Counted from the first letter of the stretch, positions 1 to 8,433 are shown. The stretch is 64,000 nt of DNA from JAWPMT01 sp965229785 (GCA_965229785.1 CBDDJS010000001.1:2170001-2234000), one strand, 5' to 3'. Notes: generated by a model not told the origin, from the sequence alone. Numbers and translations are program-made.

Positions 1-1
1 G

Positions 2-9
2 GATTTAAC
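2..9. repeat. 8-bp target-site duplication, left copy
   Basis: GATTTAAC lies directly before the left tip of the insertion sequence. The same eight bases follow its right tip at 1430-1437. An exact 8-bp duplication is the size made by ISL3-family elements, and it fixes the element boundaries at 10 and 1429. Confidence 0.9.
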
Positions 10-73
10 GGATCAAGCAATAAATCTGTGGAGGAACTCGGAATAGTCTAATTTCGATTTTCAAAAACTAGCA

Positions 74-436
74 TTGGAAAAGGAACTAGCATCTCTCATT
101 TTGCCAGATGGCATTCTGACCTACTTTGAGGTCACTTCAGTGGAACAATCAGCAGAAGGGTACTGGATCAGTTTAGAGGAGAAGGAATTAGCTCCTGCCG
201 AATTTTTGAGTCATAAACTCAGTTCCAAGGGTTTCTTTGAGGAAGTAACAATAAAAGATTTCCCCATTCGCGGTAAAGCCTGCTATTTGAAAGTCAAGCG
301 CAGAAGATGGTTTAATGAATCACTAGATCAAGTTGTATCCAGGGATTGGGAACTAGTTGCAAAAGGCACCCGCATGACCAAAGAGTTTGCGGCTTTTTTA
401 AAAGCAGTGCATCGATACCAATCCGGTAAGTTGTAA
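74..436 (+). CDS. ISAon1-type transposase, N-terminal region (orfA)
   Basis: This 120-residue protein resembles the separately encoded N-terminal region of ISAon1-family transposases. It is a basic, mixed alpha/beta segment with a KVKRRRWF stretch at about residues 73-80, probably involved in binding the element ends. The displayed start is TTG at 74 and is uncertain. The frame ends at the TAA at 434-436. The catalytic frame is already open from 402, so the two frames overlap by about 35 bases. A +1 shift in the overlap would join SGKL of this protein to KSLGKYFHVNGK of the next frame. Expression of a fused transposase by frameshifting is inferred from this layout. Confidence 0.85.
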   Translation: MEKELASLILPDGILTYFEVTSVEQSAEGYWISLEEKELAPAEFLSHKLSSKGFFEEVTIKDFPIRGKACYLKVKRRRWFNESLDQVVSRDWELVAKGTRMTKEFAAFLKAVHRYQSGKL

Positions 437-497
437 AAGTCTGGGTAAATACTTTCATGTCAATGGCAAACTCTTAGAAGAGCAGTACATCTCTCAT

Positions 498-1397
498 TTG
501 AGTGATTATACTACCTGGGATCAACTTTCACATGCCGAAGACTATGTTGTCTTCCCCAATAACATTGGCCCCTATCTAGCCATTGATGAGACCTCTGTTT
601 CGCAAGGAGAACTCTACACCATTATTACTAACAAAGCAGCAAAAGGCAATAAAGGTTGTTTGGTTGCTATTATAAAAGGCACTGATAGTGAGCGAGTAAA
701 GGCTATTATCAAACGAAAGATACCATTAGAAGAGCGAAGGACAGTCCGAGAAGTAACTCTGGATATGGCTGCATCTATGGAAGAGATTGTCAGGAAAGTA
801 TTCTCTAGAGCCACATTGGTCACTGATCGCTTTCATGTCCAGAAGCTTGCTTTTGATGCCTTACAGGAGATGCGGATTAAGTACCGATGGGAGGCATTGG
901 AGCAAGAAAGCAAGGAGATAGAATTGGCTAGGCAGGAAGGCCTGACTTTCAAAATGCATCGGCTAGAAAACGGTGATAGCCCAAAACAACTTCTTGCCAG
1001 AAGCAGATACTTACTCTTTAAGCGAAAAGATCAGTGGTCGCCCTCTCAAGTTCATCGAGCTGAGATTCTTTTCAGGCATTATCCTAAAATCGAGCAAGCT
1101 TATGAACTGGCACAGCAACTAGGAGCTATCTACAGAAATGTGAAGGATAAAGGAGTCGCTTACACTAAACTGGCCAGATGGTATAATGAAGTCGAAATAG
1201 CAGGGTTCAAATCATTCAATACCATCTCCAGAACCATCCAGAATCACTATCAAACCATCCTCAATTTCTTCGAAAGAAGGAGTACCAACGCAGCTGCTGA
1301 ATCTTTCAATGCCAAAATCAAGGCCTTCAGAAGTCAGTTCAGGGGAGTGAGAAATGTCTCCTTTTTCCTATATCGACTCGCTAAAATCTATGGATAA
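498..1397 (+). CDS. ISAon1-type transposase, catalytic DDE domain (orfB)
   Basis: This is the catalytic part of an ISL3-like transposase. Counting from the TTG at 498, the DDE residues are D30 in YLAIDETS, D110 in LVTDRFHVQK and E268 in AAAESFNAK. The 498 start is probably artificial. The same frame is open back to 402 with no ATG, GTG or TTG, and that stretch encodes GKYFHVNGKLLEEQYISHLS, typical of the family. Translation therefore most likely enters by a +1 frameshift from orfA. The stop lies 32 bases inside the right tip. The reading frame looks intact. Confidence 0.92.
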   Translation: MSDYTTWDQLSHAEDYVVFPNNIGPYLAIDETSVSQGELYTIITNKAAKGNKGCLVAIIKGTDSERVKAIIKRKIPLEERRTVREVTLDMAASMEEIVRKVFSRATLVTDRFHVQKLAFDALQEMRIKYRWEALEQESKEIELARQEGLTFKMHRLENGDSPKQLLARSRYLLFKRKDQWSPSQVHRAEILFRHYPKIEQAYELAQQLGAIYRNVKDKGVAYTKLARWYNEVEIAGFKSFNTISRTIQNHYQTILNFFERRSTNAAAESFNAKIKAFRSQFRGVRNVSFFLYRLAKIYG

Positions 1398-1429
1398 TAC
1401 AATCTGCCCCCAGGTTTTCGGATTGATCC

Positions 1430-1437
1430 GATTTAAC
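1430..1437. repeat. 8-bp target-site duplication, right copy
   Basis: GATTTAAC follows the right tip of the insertion sequence and is identical to bases 2-9. Confidence 0.9.
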
Positions 1438-1477
1438 GTCCATACCAGATCCAATTGATCAATAGAACATTTTGTTG

Positions 1478-1503
1478 CTGTCCTCGGAAATATTGCTTGA
1501 TCG
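1478..1503 (-). repeat. Orphan terminal repeat of a related IS
   Basis: Read on the minus strand, this stretch starts CGATCAAGCAATATTTCCG. It matches the left tip of the intact element at 18 of 26 positions, including 12 consecutive bases (GATCAAGCAATA). It lies outside the duplication of the intact copy, so it belongs to another element. Most likely it is the end of an older IS or miniature element that the intact copy entered, with the rest left of the window. Confidence 0.6.
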
Positions 1504-1535
1504 GCGATTTTGAAGCTGCATATCGAACTGCCAGC

Positions 1536-1686
1536 AATAAAAAAGGGACTGGTCTCTCCAGTCCCTTGGTACCGGGCAAAACGCCCAGACGTGTTCACCG
1601 TCCGCAGGACGGCATACCTTAGTTTCGTTATTGGATGCCCAACGACTGACTCACTAAACATCTTACCCAAAGGAACCAATTCTGAT
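1536..1686 (-). ncRNA. Probable structured small RNA, family not recognised
   Basis: The minus strand carries a promoter-like pair, about 150 bases with strong pairing and no convincing gene, and an intrinsic terminator. Visible helices are a closing stem (TTGGTTCC near the 5' end with GGTACCAA before the terminator), CCGTCC/GGACGG with a three-base loop, GGGC/GCCC with a GTTTT loop, and GTTGG/CCAAT. The two open frames here (1368-1679 minus, 1510-1701 plus) have no protein family features. I could not assign it to 6S, tmRNA, SRP, RNase P or 5S RNA. Confidence 0.5.
1539..1567 (-). terminator. Intrinsic terminator of the small RNA
   Basis: GGGACTGG (1545-1552) and CCAGTCCC (1558-1565) form a perfect stem, extended by two A-T pairs, around a five-base loop. 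The A-run at 1539-1544 is a six-U tail on the minus-strand transcript. Confidence 0.8.
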
Positions 1687-1690
1687 ATTA

Positions 1691-1719
1691 CAAAATACTG
1701 ACTAATAACAGGTGCTCAA
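1691..1719 (-). promoter_or_regulatory. Bacteroidota-type promoter for the small RNA
   Basis: Read on the minus strand, TTG (complement of 1717-1719) is followed after 19 bases by TATTTTG (complement of 1691-1697). This is close to the Bacteroidota consensus TTG-N19-TAnnTTTG but one base short in the -7 box. Transcription would start near 1684-1687. Confidence 0.45.
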
Positions 1720-1850
1720 CTGACTTTTATCACAATTATCGACATAGGATTTTTGTTGTCAGCATACCCGGAACGATATTCATCAGGATAATAACCTGTT
1801 TGGGTCAAGAAATACACAAATACAGGGTTAATGGACTAAATTAGCTTCTA

Positions 1851-2267
1851 ATGAATGACGAAGGTCTGACAAAAGCTAGCAGTTATCAGGTGCTGAAAAA
1901 AAGCACATACTGGCTATTGGTCTTTTGTTTTGTCCTCGCTTGTAATTCAGATCAACAACCAGATCAAACCGTCTACGTTACCGAAACGGGATCTAAATTC
2001 CATCGGGACGGATGTAGATATCTGAAATTTTCCCGGAAAGTCATCTCCTTGAAAGAGGCCGAAGGAAAAGGTTTTGAACCCTGTAAGGTTTGTAAACCAA
2101 AAGAGAAACGAACGGAAGAAGAACGCACTTTCACTCCTCCCCAAAAAACTTCAATCCCGGATAAGCCTTTACGATATGCGGTCCGATGTTCTCATAAGAA
2201 CACAAAAGGAATTCAATGTAAACGCCTGACCAAAAATGCCGGTGGCCTGTGTTGGCAACACAAATAG
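1851..2267 (+). CDS. Small Cys-rich lipoprotein with two putative zinc sites
   Basis: The product is an envelope lipoprotein: a hydrophobic stretch WLLVFCFVLAC ends in a lipobox with C31. The first cluster, GSKFHRDGCRYL plus EPCKVCKP (H51, C55, C78, C81), resembles a short motif widespread in Bacteroidota that is related to the Ada metal-binding fold. The second cluster, C113, C123, C134 and H137 near the C terminus, has the form C-x9-C-x10-C-x2-H and probably binds another metal ion. The GTG at 1890 may be the true start, because it gives a conventional signal MLKKSTYWLLVFCFVLAC. The function is unknown. Confidence 0.75.
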   Translation: MNDEGLTKASSYQVLKKSTYWLLVFCFVLACNSDQQPDQTVYVTETGSKFHRDGCRYLKFSRKVISLKEAEGKGFEPCKVCKPKEKRTEEERTFTPPQKTSIPDKPLRYAVRCSHKNTKGIQCKRLTKNAGGLCWQHK

Positions 2268-2331
2268 GCTTTAATCATACTCACCTCCTTCAATTTGTAA
2301 TAGTATAAAAAAATGGTTTCCTGCATTTTTT

Positions 2332-2381
2332 AAACAAAACCTAATCATATTCGTATCTATTTTTAAAACAAATACTAATCA
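2332..2381 (+). promoter_or_regulatory. Direct repeat upstream of padR, candidate operator
   Basis: AAACAAAACCTAATCA (2332-2347) and AAACAAATACTAATCA (2366-2381) match at 14 of 16 positions with 34 bases between starts. The second copy ends one base before the padR start codon. PadR proteins usually repress their own operons, so this may be the autoregulatory site. Confidence 0.45.
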
Positions 2382-2382
2382 A

Positions 2383-2715
2383 ATGAATTTGGCCCTGGGT
2401 GTTTTAGAAGAAATGATCTTGATTGTACTGATGATCAAACAGGAAACATACGGAGTAGAGGTAGCCAAGGAATATCAGTCCCGGTTAGGTCAGGATATTT
2501 CCATCCCTACTATTCATGTGGTCTTGAAGCGACTGGAGAAAAAGGGCCTGGTAACCTCAAGACTGGGAGAACCCACTGCGGAACGTGGGGGACGAAGTAA
2601 AAGGCTCTATCGAGCTACCAGTAAGGGGGCCGAAGCTGCACGAGAACTTCAGCACAAGCGAACAGAAATGTGGAAAGCGATTCCTAATGTAAAGCTCACC
2701 TTCAGTGGACAGTAA
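2383..2715 (+). CDS. PadR-family transcriptional repressor
   Basis: A 110-residue winged-helix protein of the PadR family. The recognition region IPTIHVVLKRLEKKGLV (about residues 46-62) and the wing with GGRSKRLYRAT are typical. The short C-terminal part fits the PadR-s2 subtype, which dimerises through a single helix. The ATG at 2383 gives the usual family N terminus (LGVLEEMILIVL). The gene overlaps the following permease by 11 bases, so the two are co-transcribed, and the regulator presumably controls the permease in response to a toxic or membrane-active ligand. The ligand cannot be told from sequence. Confidence 0.9.
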   Translation: MNLALGVLEEMILIVLMIKQETYGVEVAKEYQSRLGQDISIPTIHVVLKRLEKKGLVTSRLGEPTAERGGRSKRLYRATSKGAEAARELQHKRTEMWKAIPNVKLTFSGQ

Positions 2716-5308
2716 ACACCAGCCACCACAGTGGCCCGCCCGAATACTGGAAGCTCTGTGTCGAACAGACCTTATCGACGAGATCATTGGCGACCTGGAT
2801 GAAGCCTTCCGTTGGAGAATGGCACAGAAGGGAGTCTCAAGGGCGCGTAGCAAATATTTATGGGAATTTCTATTATCTCTAAATCCCCAAAATCTAAAAA
2901 CCACCTATCACCTATCCATCAATACCATGATCTTTCGAAACTATAGTAAAGTAACTGTCAGAAATCTGATGAGGAGGAAAACGCCTTCTTTCATCAATAT
3001 TCTGGGTTTATCAATGGGAATCACGGCATTTCTGCTCATTTTTCTTTTCACCTTTCCCATTTTCACTTTTGAGGACATACATAGCAACAAAGACAACATC
3101 TTTCTGGCCTACAAAGAAAGGGTCACACCTGATGGCACCCAGCCAACGTATGATACCTGGTTACCGCTTGCGAAGCGATTAAAAAGTAATTATCCGGCCA
3201 TTAAATCTGCCAGCAGCGTATACATAAGTGATGCCAAGGTCATCAAGAATGAACAATTCATCGATGAGGAGGTCATCTATGCCGATCAGGACTTTTTCGA
3301 TCTCTTTTCTTATGAAGTGGTCAAAGGACAAACGGCAAATGTTTTGCCTGACAAAAGGTCATTAGCCATCAGTAAACCTTATGCGGTGAAGTATTTCGGA
3401 GACTTAGACCCTATGGGCGAACTGCTGGAGATATTCCTTCAGGAAGAAGATACTACGCTGACATTCCAGGTCACAGCGGTCATCGGCGCATTCCCGCAAA
3501 ATACGTCCAAACAACCAAATTTAGTCATTAGAATGGATGGGCTCCCTTTCTATGATGAATTTGCCGAGAATTGGGGAGGCTCTTTTCTCGAAACTTTTGT
3601 CCTTCTGGATCAGCACTCAGATGCGGCACAAATGGAAAGTCAATTCCCCGCTCTTATCGAACAGATCTGGGACAAACAAACAAGGGAAAATACCCACTTT
3701 AAGTTACTTCCACTGGATACCTACTACGATACTTTTATCGGAAGCAAGGAAGATGCAAAGACTTTGTTTTTGATAGGGCTCGGCATTTTATTCATTGCCT
3801 CTATCAACTTCATGAATTTATCTGTAGCCAACGCGTCCCACAGGCTCAAAGAGATTGGTGTAAGGAAGGTCCTGGGCGCTTTCAAAGGTCAGGTTCGCTC
3901 ACAATTTATCTTTGAAGCTGTACTGACTACCACCCTTTCGGTTATGCTGGCCGCCGCCTTGGTACTGTTGATCATTCCTTATTTCAACGATTTCTTCCAA
4001 GTAAACATTTCATGGAAAACACTTGAAACCTGGCAATTGATTGGCCTTGGCCTATTCATGCCACTCTTGATTGGGTTGCTGAGTGGCGCTTATCCTGCGA
4101 TCTATTTATCATCTTTAAGATCTCTTGATGCACTTCAAAAACGGATTGTTTTGGGTGGTAGAAATGGATTCAGGAATACGTTAGTGGTGATGCAATTTAC
4201 GATCGCTCTTTTCCTAATCACCAGTACTTTTCTGATCCGAAAACAGATTGCCTTCATGATGAATAGTGACATGGGATTTTCAGGCGAAAATACACTGGTC
4301 ATCACCGCCTCCCCCCGGAGCTTCACGAATGTCGATCTGGGTATTGAAAGGGTCAAGACCTTTCAAGAGCAACTAATAGGCCTCTCCTACGTTCAGGATG
4401 CATCATTAAGCCGGGCCTTTCCAACCCGGTGGACCAGAAGTTTCACGTTTGTAAGGCCCGCAGGGTGGACCGGTGATCCACTTAGAATGCGGTTTACGTA
4501 CATGGATGCTAATTTCCTACCCATGTATGGCATCCCCCTGATTGGAGGAGAATATTTCCTACCGGACCAGCAAGGTGATCAGCGAGAGTCTGTGATCATC
4601 AACAGAGCCGCTATGGAAGCATTCGAGTTTGACCCATATGAAGAAAATCAAATACAAATTGGTGACCAACAAATCCGGGTGGTTGGCATTACCGAAAACT
4701 TCAATTACGAAACGTTGGCAGAAGATGTTCACCCAACACTCATGTTCCACCGAACTGCTCAACATCCGGTTCACCGATTTATTTCATTGAAAATGGAAAC
4801 GTCCGATTTATCCAGAAAAATCGCAGAAATGGAGGGCATGTGGAATGAACTAGGAGCAGTAGATGAGTTTTCATTTGATTTTCTGGACGAACGCATCACC
4901 CAACTCTATGAAGCCGAGGATCGCTACATGGGACTCATTGCTGTCTTTACAGTGATTTCTATCATTATCGCCTGCATGGGATTATATGGCCTTTCGCTTT
5001 TTGTGATCGAAAAACGACAAAAGGAATTAAGTATCCGAAAAGTCCTGGGAGCAGAAACCTTTGAGATTTTGATCATCATTTTAAAAACATTCACCAAATG
5101 GGTAGCTGCAGCTTTTATACTCAGTATTCCTATTGTGATGTTCTTTTTTCAGGACTGGGTTGAGAACTTCTTTAAACAGGCGCCTGTATCATGGTCAACA
5201 TTTGTAATAACGCTAATCATGGTCCTGGGTCTCGTACTGTGTACAGTAGGACTGCAGTCGTTGAAAGTGGCTTTATCAAATCCTGTCAAGTATTTGAAAG
5301 ATGAATAG
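2705..5308 (+). CDS. FtsX/MacB-type ABC transporter permease with prefix domain
   Basis: An 867-residue permease. Residues 1-75 form the prefix domain seen on PadR-linked permeases (HQPPQWPARILEALC, IGDLDEAF). A transmembrane helix near residues 97-118 is followed by a MacB-like extracytoplasmic domain. Two FtsX modules then follow, each marked by an IRKVLGA-like coupling motif (RLKEIGVRKVLGA and KELSIRKVLGAE). The start is GTG at 2705, inside the end of padR. No ATPase gene is nearby, as is usual for these orphan permeases, so a distant ATPase partner is assumed. A role in efflux or lipoprotein handling is likely, but the substrate is unknown. Confidence 0.88.
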   Translation: MDSKHQPPQWPARILEALCRTDLIDEIIGDLDEAFRWRMAQKGVSRARSKYLWEFLLSLNPQNLKTTYHLSINTMIFRNYSKVTVRNLMRRKTPSFINILGLSMGITAFLLIFLFTFPIFTFEDIHSNKDNIFLAYKERVTPDGTQPTYDTWLPLAKRLKSNYPAIKSASSVYISDAKVIKNEQFIDEEVIYADQDFFDLFSYEVVKGQTANVLPDKRSLAISKPYAVKYFGDLDPMGELLEIFLQEEDTTLTFQVTAVIGAFPQNTSKQPNLVIRMDGLPFYDEFAENWGGSFLETFVLLDQHSDAAQMESQFPALIEQIWDKQTRENTHFKLLPLDTYYDTFIGSKEDAKTLFLIGLGILFIASINFMNLSVANASHRLKEIGVRKVLGAFKGQVRSQFIFEAVLTTTLSVMLAAALVLLIIPYFNDFFQVNISWKTLETWQLIGLGLFMPLLIGLLSGAYPAIYLSSLRSLDALQKRIVLGGRNGFRNTLVVMQFTIALFLITSTFLIRKQIAFMMNSDMGFSGENTLVITASPRSFTNVDLGIERVKTFQEQLIGLSYVQDASLSRAFPTRWTRSFTFVRPAGWTGDPLRMRFTYMDANFLPMYGIPLIGGEYFLPDQQGDQRESVIINRAAMEAFEFDPYEENQIQIGDQQIRVVGITENFNYETLAEDVHPTLMFHRTAQHPVHRFISLKMETSDLSRKIAEMEGMWNELGAVDEFSFDFLDERITQLYEAEDRYMGLIAVFTVISIIIACMGLYGLSLFVIEKRQKELSIRKVLGAETFEILIIILKTFTKWVAAAFILSIPIVMFFFQDWVENFFKQAPVSWSTFVITLIMVLGLVLCTVGLQSLKVALSNPVKYLKDE

Positions 5309-5345
5309 TCAGCTTCCGGCCAATAGTAAACAGGGAATCAAGAAC

Positions 5346-5957
5346 TCAGCTTACCACGCTATTGAAAACGCGGCGGACCATAGGTTCGAAGTGCGATAGT
5401 GGTAATGTATCATAACTGGGATCAAATGACATTTGGTCCCATTTTTCTACAAAACTTAAAGCCGAGGCATAATAGGGGTGATCAATGAATTGATCACGCT
5501 TATTCCTTAATTCATCATCGAGGGCTTTATTGTATTTCATTTGAAAGACACCATGATGCCTTACGGTCCAGGCCACTTCATCCCTTACAAAAGGCCGGAG
5601 TATCTCATAAGAGACTTCTGCGTGAGAAAATGGAGCCAGTACGTCTCCAATATCGTGAAGCAATGCAGCAACGATCCAGTCATCATCGGCCTTATCTCTT
5701 AAGGCTCTGGTAGCCGTTTGTAAACAATGGTCAAGTCGGCTGATCTGATAAGCACCATCATCCTCTTCCAGCAACTGTAAGTGACTAATGATCTTGTCTG
5801 GTAAACTTTGTGCCGTTTGAAGGTCATTTTCCCTGATGAGCTCAAAGTCCTCCTTTGTGCCATTTTTCATCTCCGTAAAGGATACCACGTTAAGATGTCG
5901 ACCATCTTTTGGTAAGGAATCTTTATCAGTCGAATGATTCAAAGTTGGTTTACTCAT
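5346..5957 (-). CDS. HD-domain protein of the PhnZ/MIOX-like type
   Basis: A 203-residue protein with an HD metal site: H77 in SRLDHCLQTA, H101-D102 in AALLHDIGD, H112, H134/H135 in TVRHHG, and D174 in EKWDQ. This order, with a final W-D instead of a phosphohydrolase tail, is seen in HD-fold mixed-valent di-iron oxygenases such as PhnZ and inositol oxygenase. No phosphonate genes are near, so the substrate is open and plain phosphohydrolase activity cannot be excluded. The first 35 residues are low in conserved features. The gene converges on the permease with 37 bases between stops. Confidence 0.7.
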   Translation of the reverse strand: MSKPTLNHSTDKDSLPKDGRHLNVVSFTEMKNGTKEDFELIRENDLQTAQSLPDKIISHLQLLEEDDGAYQISRLDHCLQTATRALRDKADDDWIVAALLHDIGDVLAPFSHAEVSYEILRPFVRDEVAWTVRHHGVFQMKYNKALDDELRNKRDQFIDHPYYASALSFVEKWDQMSFDPSYDTLPLSHFEPMVRRVFNSVVS

Positions 5958-5977
5958 TTTGGATAAAATCGTGGATC

Positions 5978-5997
5978 ATGCAATATTAATATGCATG
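5978..5997 (-). promoter_or_regulatory. Near-perfect palindrome upstream of the HD gene
   Basis: CATGCA (5978-5983) and TGCATG (5992-5997) flank an AT-rich core, ATATTAAT, so the site reads almost the same on both strands. It lies 20 bases before the HD gene start. The position suits a repressor site, but no regulator is identified. Confidence 0.35.
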
Positions 5998-6110
5998 TGA
6001 CAAAAGACTGAATTCCTCATGAATCAGGCCTTTTTTCATGATCTAACAGAATTCTCCGCTGATCAGTTCTCCTTATGGTTTAAGGAAGGAAAATCTGTGA
6101 ATTTGGAAGA

Positions 6111-7403
6111 CTAGCCTCTGATGATGAATTTTTCCTGCACAGGAACTTGATTAACGGCACCTTTGATTACATAGTAGCCATTGGCAAGCTGATCTGTTGA
6201 AATTTCGATGCGATCTGAAACCAATTCGTATCTGACGCGCTGAATCTCGCCACCCTGCAAGTCGTAGATACGTAAATCTACAACCTCAGCGAATCCCCAT
6301 CCACCATGTAATGAAACAGGTTGAGATCGTTCAGTAACAGTAGGGAAAACAGATACCTTCTTATCAGAAGTCAAATGTTCCACCAATATATCTTTGAAGG
6401 TTTCTGATTGCCCATCGAAATCTGTTTGGGTCAAACGGTACAGGATGTTACCGAAATACGGTGCAAAATCTTCACAGGAATAAGTCAACACCTGATCACT
6501 GTTCCCTGCTCCCTCTACGGTACAGACCTCCTCATAGTTTACACCATCCAGAGAACGCTCAACCGTATAGAAGTCATTATTTTTCTCAATCAATGAAGCC
6601 CATTGTAACGTCACTCGATTATTTGCACTTTCTCCCTGAAAATAGAGCAGAACGATGGGTAGGATCTCAGCACCTTCCTCTCCCAGGTCATCACCCGATG
6701 TATTACAAAGTGAACCACAACAGCCATTAGTACAATCCGTGTCCGTAGTATCGAGGTTATTGACACTACCCGCATCCGGAATACCTCCATCCACATTAAT
6801 GGTGCCCCCGGAATTTATCGTGATATTACCCCCTGTTGATGTATATGAGGTGGATTGAAAAACTGCTCCGCTTTCCACGGTCAAGGTCTCAGAACCAAGG
6901 TCCGTGTTCCCGCTAACATTAAAACCTCCGCCTACTGTTACATCGGCGTTACTGCCTGTTACCGTAAAATCTCCGCCAATCACTACATTTCCACTTGCTC
7001 CAAAATCAGCATTACCATTGATAGTCAGGTCTCCTGTAATGAATAAAGTACCGTTGGTCAGTGTAATATCCCCGTTCCCCTCGAGTGTTAGGTTACCATT
7101 GATCCTTAGGGTATCCGTGGTGTTCATATTGATATTAGAGGAATTTCCCTGCAAAGTCAGGTTACCATCAATGACCATTCTACCGTCTCCAGTCATATTG
7201 ATGTCCGGGCTTCGATTAGAAGGTGTGGTGACAGAACCAGCCACATTACAAACTTCTCCGGTGCCGATAGTGATATTCGTATTACTGTTATAGGTTGGAG
7301 TAGTAGGACAAGTCTGAGCAAACAAATTCAATCCCCCGAATAGCATGAGGCTATAAAAAATGAGTAGGATTCGTAAATGTGTCTTCTTCTGTCGGTCGAT
7401 CAT
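6111..7403 (-). CDS. Secreted polymer-like repeat protein with type IX sorting tail
   Basis: The 430-residue protein has a signal peptide of about 29 residues (FGGLNLFAQ before TCPTTPT). Residues 75-200 are many short repeats such as GDLTINGN, GNLTLEGN and GGDFTVTG, with spacing expected for a right-handed beta helix and resembling bactofilin-like or polymer-forming domains. A Cys-rich linker (CTNGCCGSLC) follows, then a beta-sandwich region with TVERSLDGVNYEEV and a C-terminal segment ending VPVQEKFIIRG, which fits a type IX secretion sorting domain. It is probably anchored on or released from the cell surface. A structural or adhesive role is inferred. Confidence 0.75.
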   Translation of the reverse strand: MIDRQKKTHLRILLIFYSLMLFGGLNLFAQTCPTTPTYNSNTNITIGTGEVCNVAGSVTTPSNRSPDINMTGDGRMVIDGNLTLQGNSSNINMNTTDTLRINGNLTLEGNGDITLTNGTLFITGDLTINGNADFGASGNVVIGGDFTVTGSNADVTVGGGFNVSGNTDLGSETLTVESGAVFQSTSYTSTGGNITINSGGTINVDGGIPDAGSVNNLDTTDTDCTNGCCGSLCNTSGDDLGEEGAEILPIVLLYFQGESANNRVTLQWASLIEKNNDFYTVERSLDGVNYEEVCTVEGAGNSDQVLTYSCEDFAPYFGNILYRLTQTDFDGQSETFKDILVEHLTSDKKVSVFPTVTERSQPVSLHGGWGFAEVVDLRIYDLQGGEIQRVRYELVSDRIEISTDQLANGYYVIKGAVNQVPVQEKFIIRG

Positions 7404-7522
7404 TGTACCTACAAAAGAATACCATGATCTCTCCTTTACTATTTAAAATTCGATAAAGTGCCAAAACTGTCCGGTAAACTACTGAAAACAGTCGTTTTTC
7501 AAATTGCAATTACCTCATTGCG

Positions 7523-7891
7523 CTATTTGACCTTACTCTTTTTACTTGTTTTGGCCATTGGGTTAAAGTCCAGGCATAATTGTACCCAAAACGCCAAATC
7601 TTCATCATTATCTATCGCTTCTGGTGTAAGAAACACATAACCTTTCATAGGCCTTCCGGTGAAATCCATGGGATGACACCCTGTACGTTCTAATGCCTTT
7701 GGTGTCGCTGCCTCGCCAATTCTGGCCATCATGAGGTCGGTATTTTTCTTCTTATCAAAATGCACTCCGCAGCACATCTTATCATCTACCATAAAGCAGA
7801 GTCCGCCAAACATCTTATTCTCCTGAAAGGCTGCTTTTTTCTCTTTGAAACTCTGACGTAAGCGATCCGCTAAAAATTCATTGTAAGCCAT
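7523..7891 (-). CDS. TfoX N-terminal domain protein
   Basis: A 122-residue protein matching the TfoX N-terminal fold: KMFGGLCFMVDDKMCCGV followed by MARIGEAATPKAL and PMKGYVFLTPEAI. In Gammaproteobacteria the two-domain TfoX/Sxy controls competence. Single-domain copies like this one are common elsewhere and their role is not established. The C terminus is a lysine-rich tail (KTSKKSKVK). The gene stands alone between minus-strand neighbours. Confidence 0.85.
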   Translation of the reverse strand: MAYNEFLADRLRQSFKEKKAAFQENKMFGGLCFMVDDKMCCGVHFDKKKNTDLMMARIGEAATPKALERTGCHPMDFTGRPMKGYVFLTPEAIDNDEDLAFWVQLCLDFNPMAKTSKKSKVK

Positions 7892-7971
7892 AATAGTAAT
7901 TTACATCAGAACGAGTGAACCTGATGAAATTGGACGCAATCACCGCTTACATTTGAATAAAAGAAGATTAA

Positions 7972-8433
7972 CTACTGTTTTATCCCAAAGCCATTTATGT
8001 CAGTGAATTGGCTAAACTTCAATCCTGTGGGCTCGGAAAGATAATACTCTACGAAAAGAGTATCATTTCGCAACTTAAGCAGTCCAGATGCATATTCTAA
8101 GTCAACCTGAACAAAACCTATCGTATTGGCCAATGTGTCTACGTTTTCGGCCATTACTGTATTTTGAAAAGGTATTCCCGTCAACTTAAAATTGAAACCC
8201 TCCAGATCACTTGGCTCTATGGTTAAAAGGTACTGCTGTTTAAGGGTAGATGTCTCATAGCACACGGAGACACCATCATTACAAATATCCGGAGAACGAA
8301 TCTCCCAAAGCTCTTCTACCTCATAGGTACCAAGAAACCCGGCAGGATCCACGTCCTCCGAACACGAGATGGAAACAAATACCAAAGCGATGATTATGGG
8401 AAAAAGGTTAAAGTACCGATCCGACTTAAGCAT
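7972..8433 (-). CDS. Hypothetical lipoprotein
   Basis: The 153-residue protein starts with a lipoprotein signal, LFPIIIALVFVSISC, putting the lipidated Cys at about residue 24, followed by SEDVDPAGFLGTYEVEELWEI. The rest is predicted beta-rich, with alternating hydrophobic strands, and resembles small lipocalin-like or META-like envelope proteins of Bacteroidota. No catalytic motif is visible. It is probably an outer- or inner-membrane lipoprotein of unknown function. Confidence 0.65.
   Translation of the reverse strand: MLKSDRYFNLFPIIIALVFVSISCSEDVDPAGFLGTYEVEELWEIRSPDICNDGVSVCYETSTLKQQYLLTIEPSDLEGFNFKLTGIPFQNTVMAENVDTLANTIGFVQVDLEYASGLLKLRNDTLFVEYYLSEPTGLKFSQFTDINGFGIKQ

Larger units (their letters stand above)
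10..1429 (+). mobile_element. Complete ISL3-family (ISAon1-type) insertion sequence
   Basis: The 1420-bp element starts GGATCAAGCAAT and ends CGGATTGATCC. The tips are imperfect inverted repeats: both read GGATCAA inward, then diverge with scattered matches for about 25 bases. GATTTAAC flanks both sides exactly. Inside are two overlapping reading frames for an ISAon1-type transposase with an ISL3-like DDE domain. The catalytic residues and the tips are all present, so the copy may still be active. The exact duplication suggests recent insertion. The right end sits next to an orphan end of a related element (1478-1503), so the copy seems to have landed in or beside an older relative. Confidence 0.93.

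Noticed and set aside
1503..1519. Idea that the IS extends to 1503 because of a 12-base match with the left tip
   Set aside because: The exact 8-bp duplication and family-like right tip place the end at 1429; the 1503 tip belongs to another element.
1368..1701. Overlapping open frames on both strands (103 and 63 residues)
   Set aside because: They cross the IS end, the orphan tip and a terminator-bearing RNA region, and neither has protein family features.
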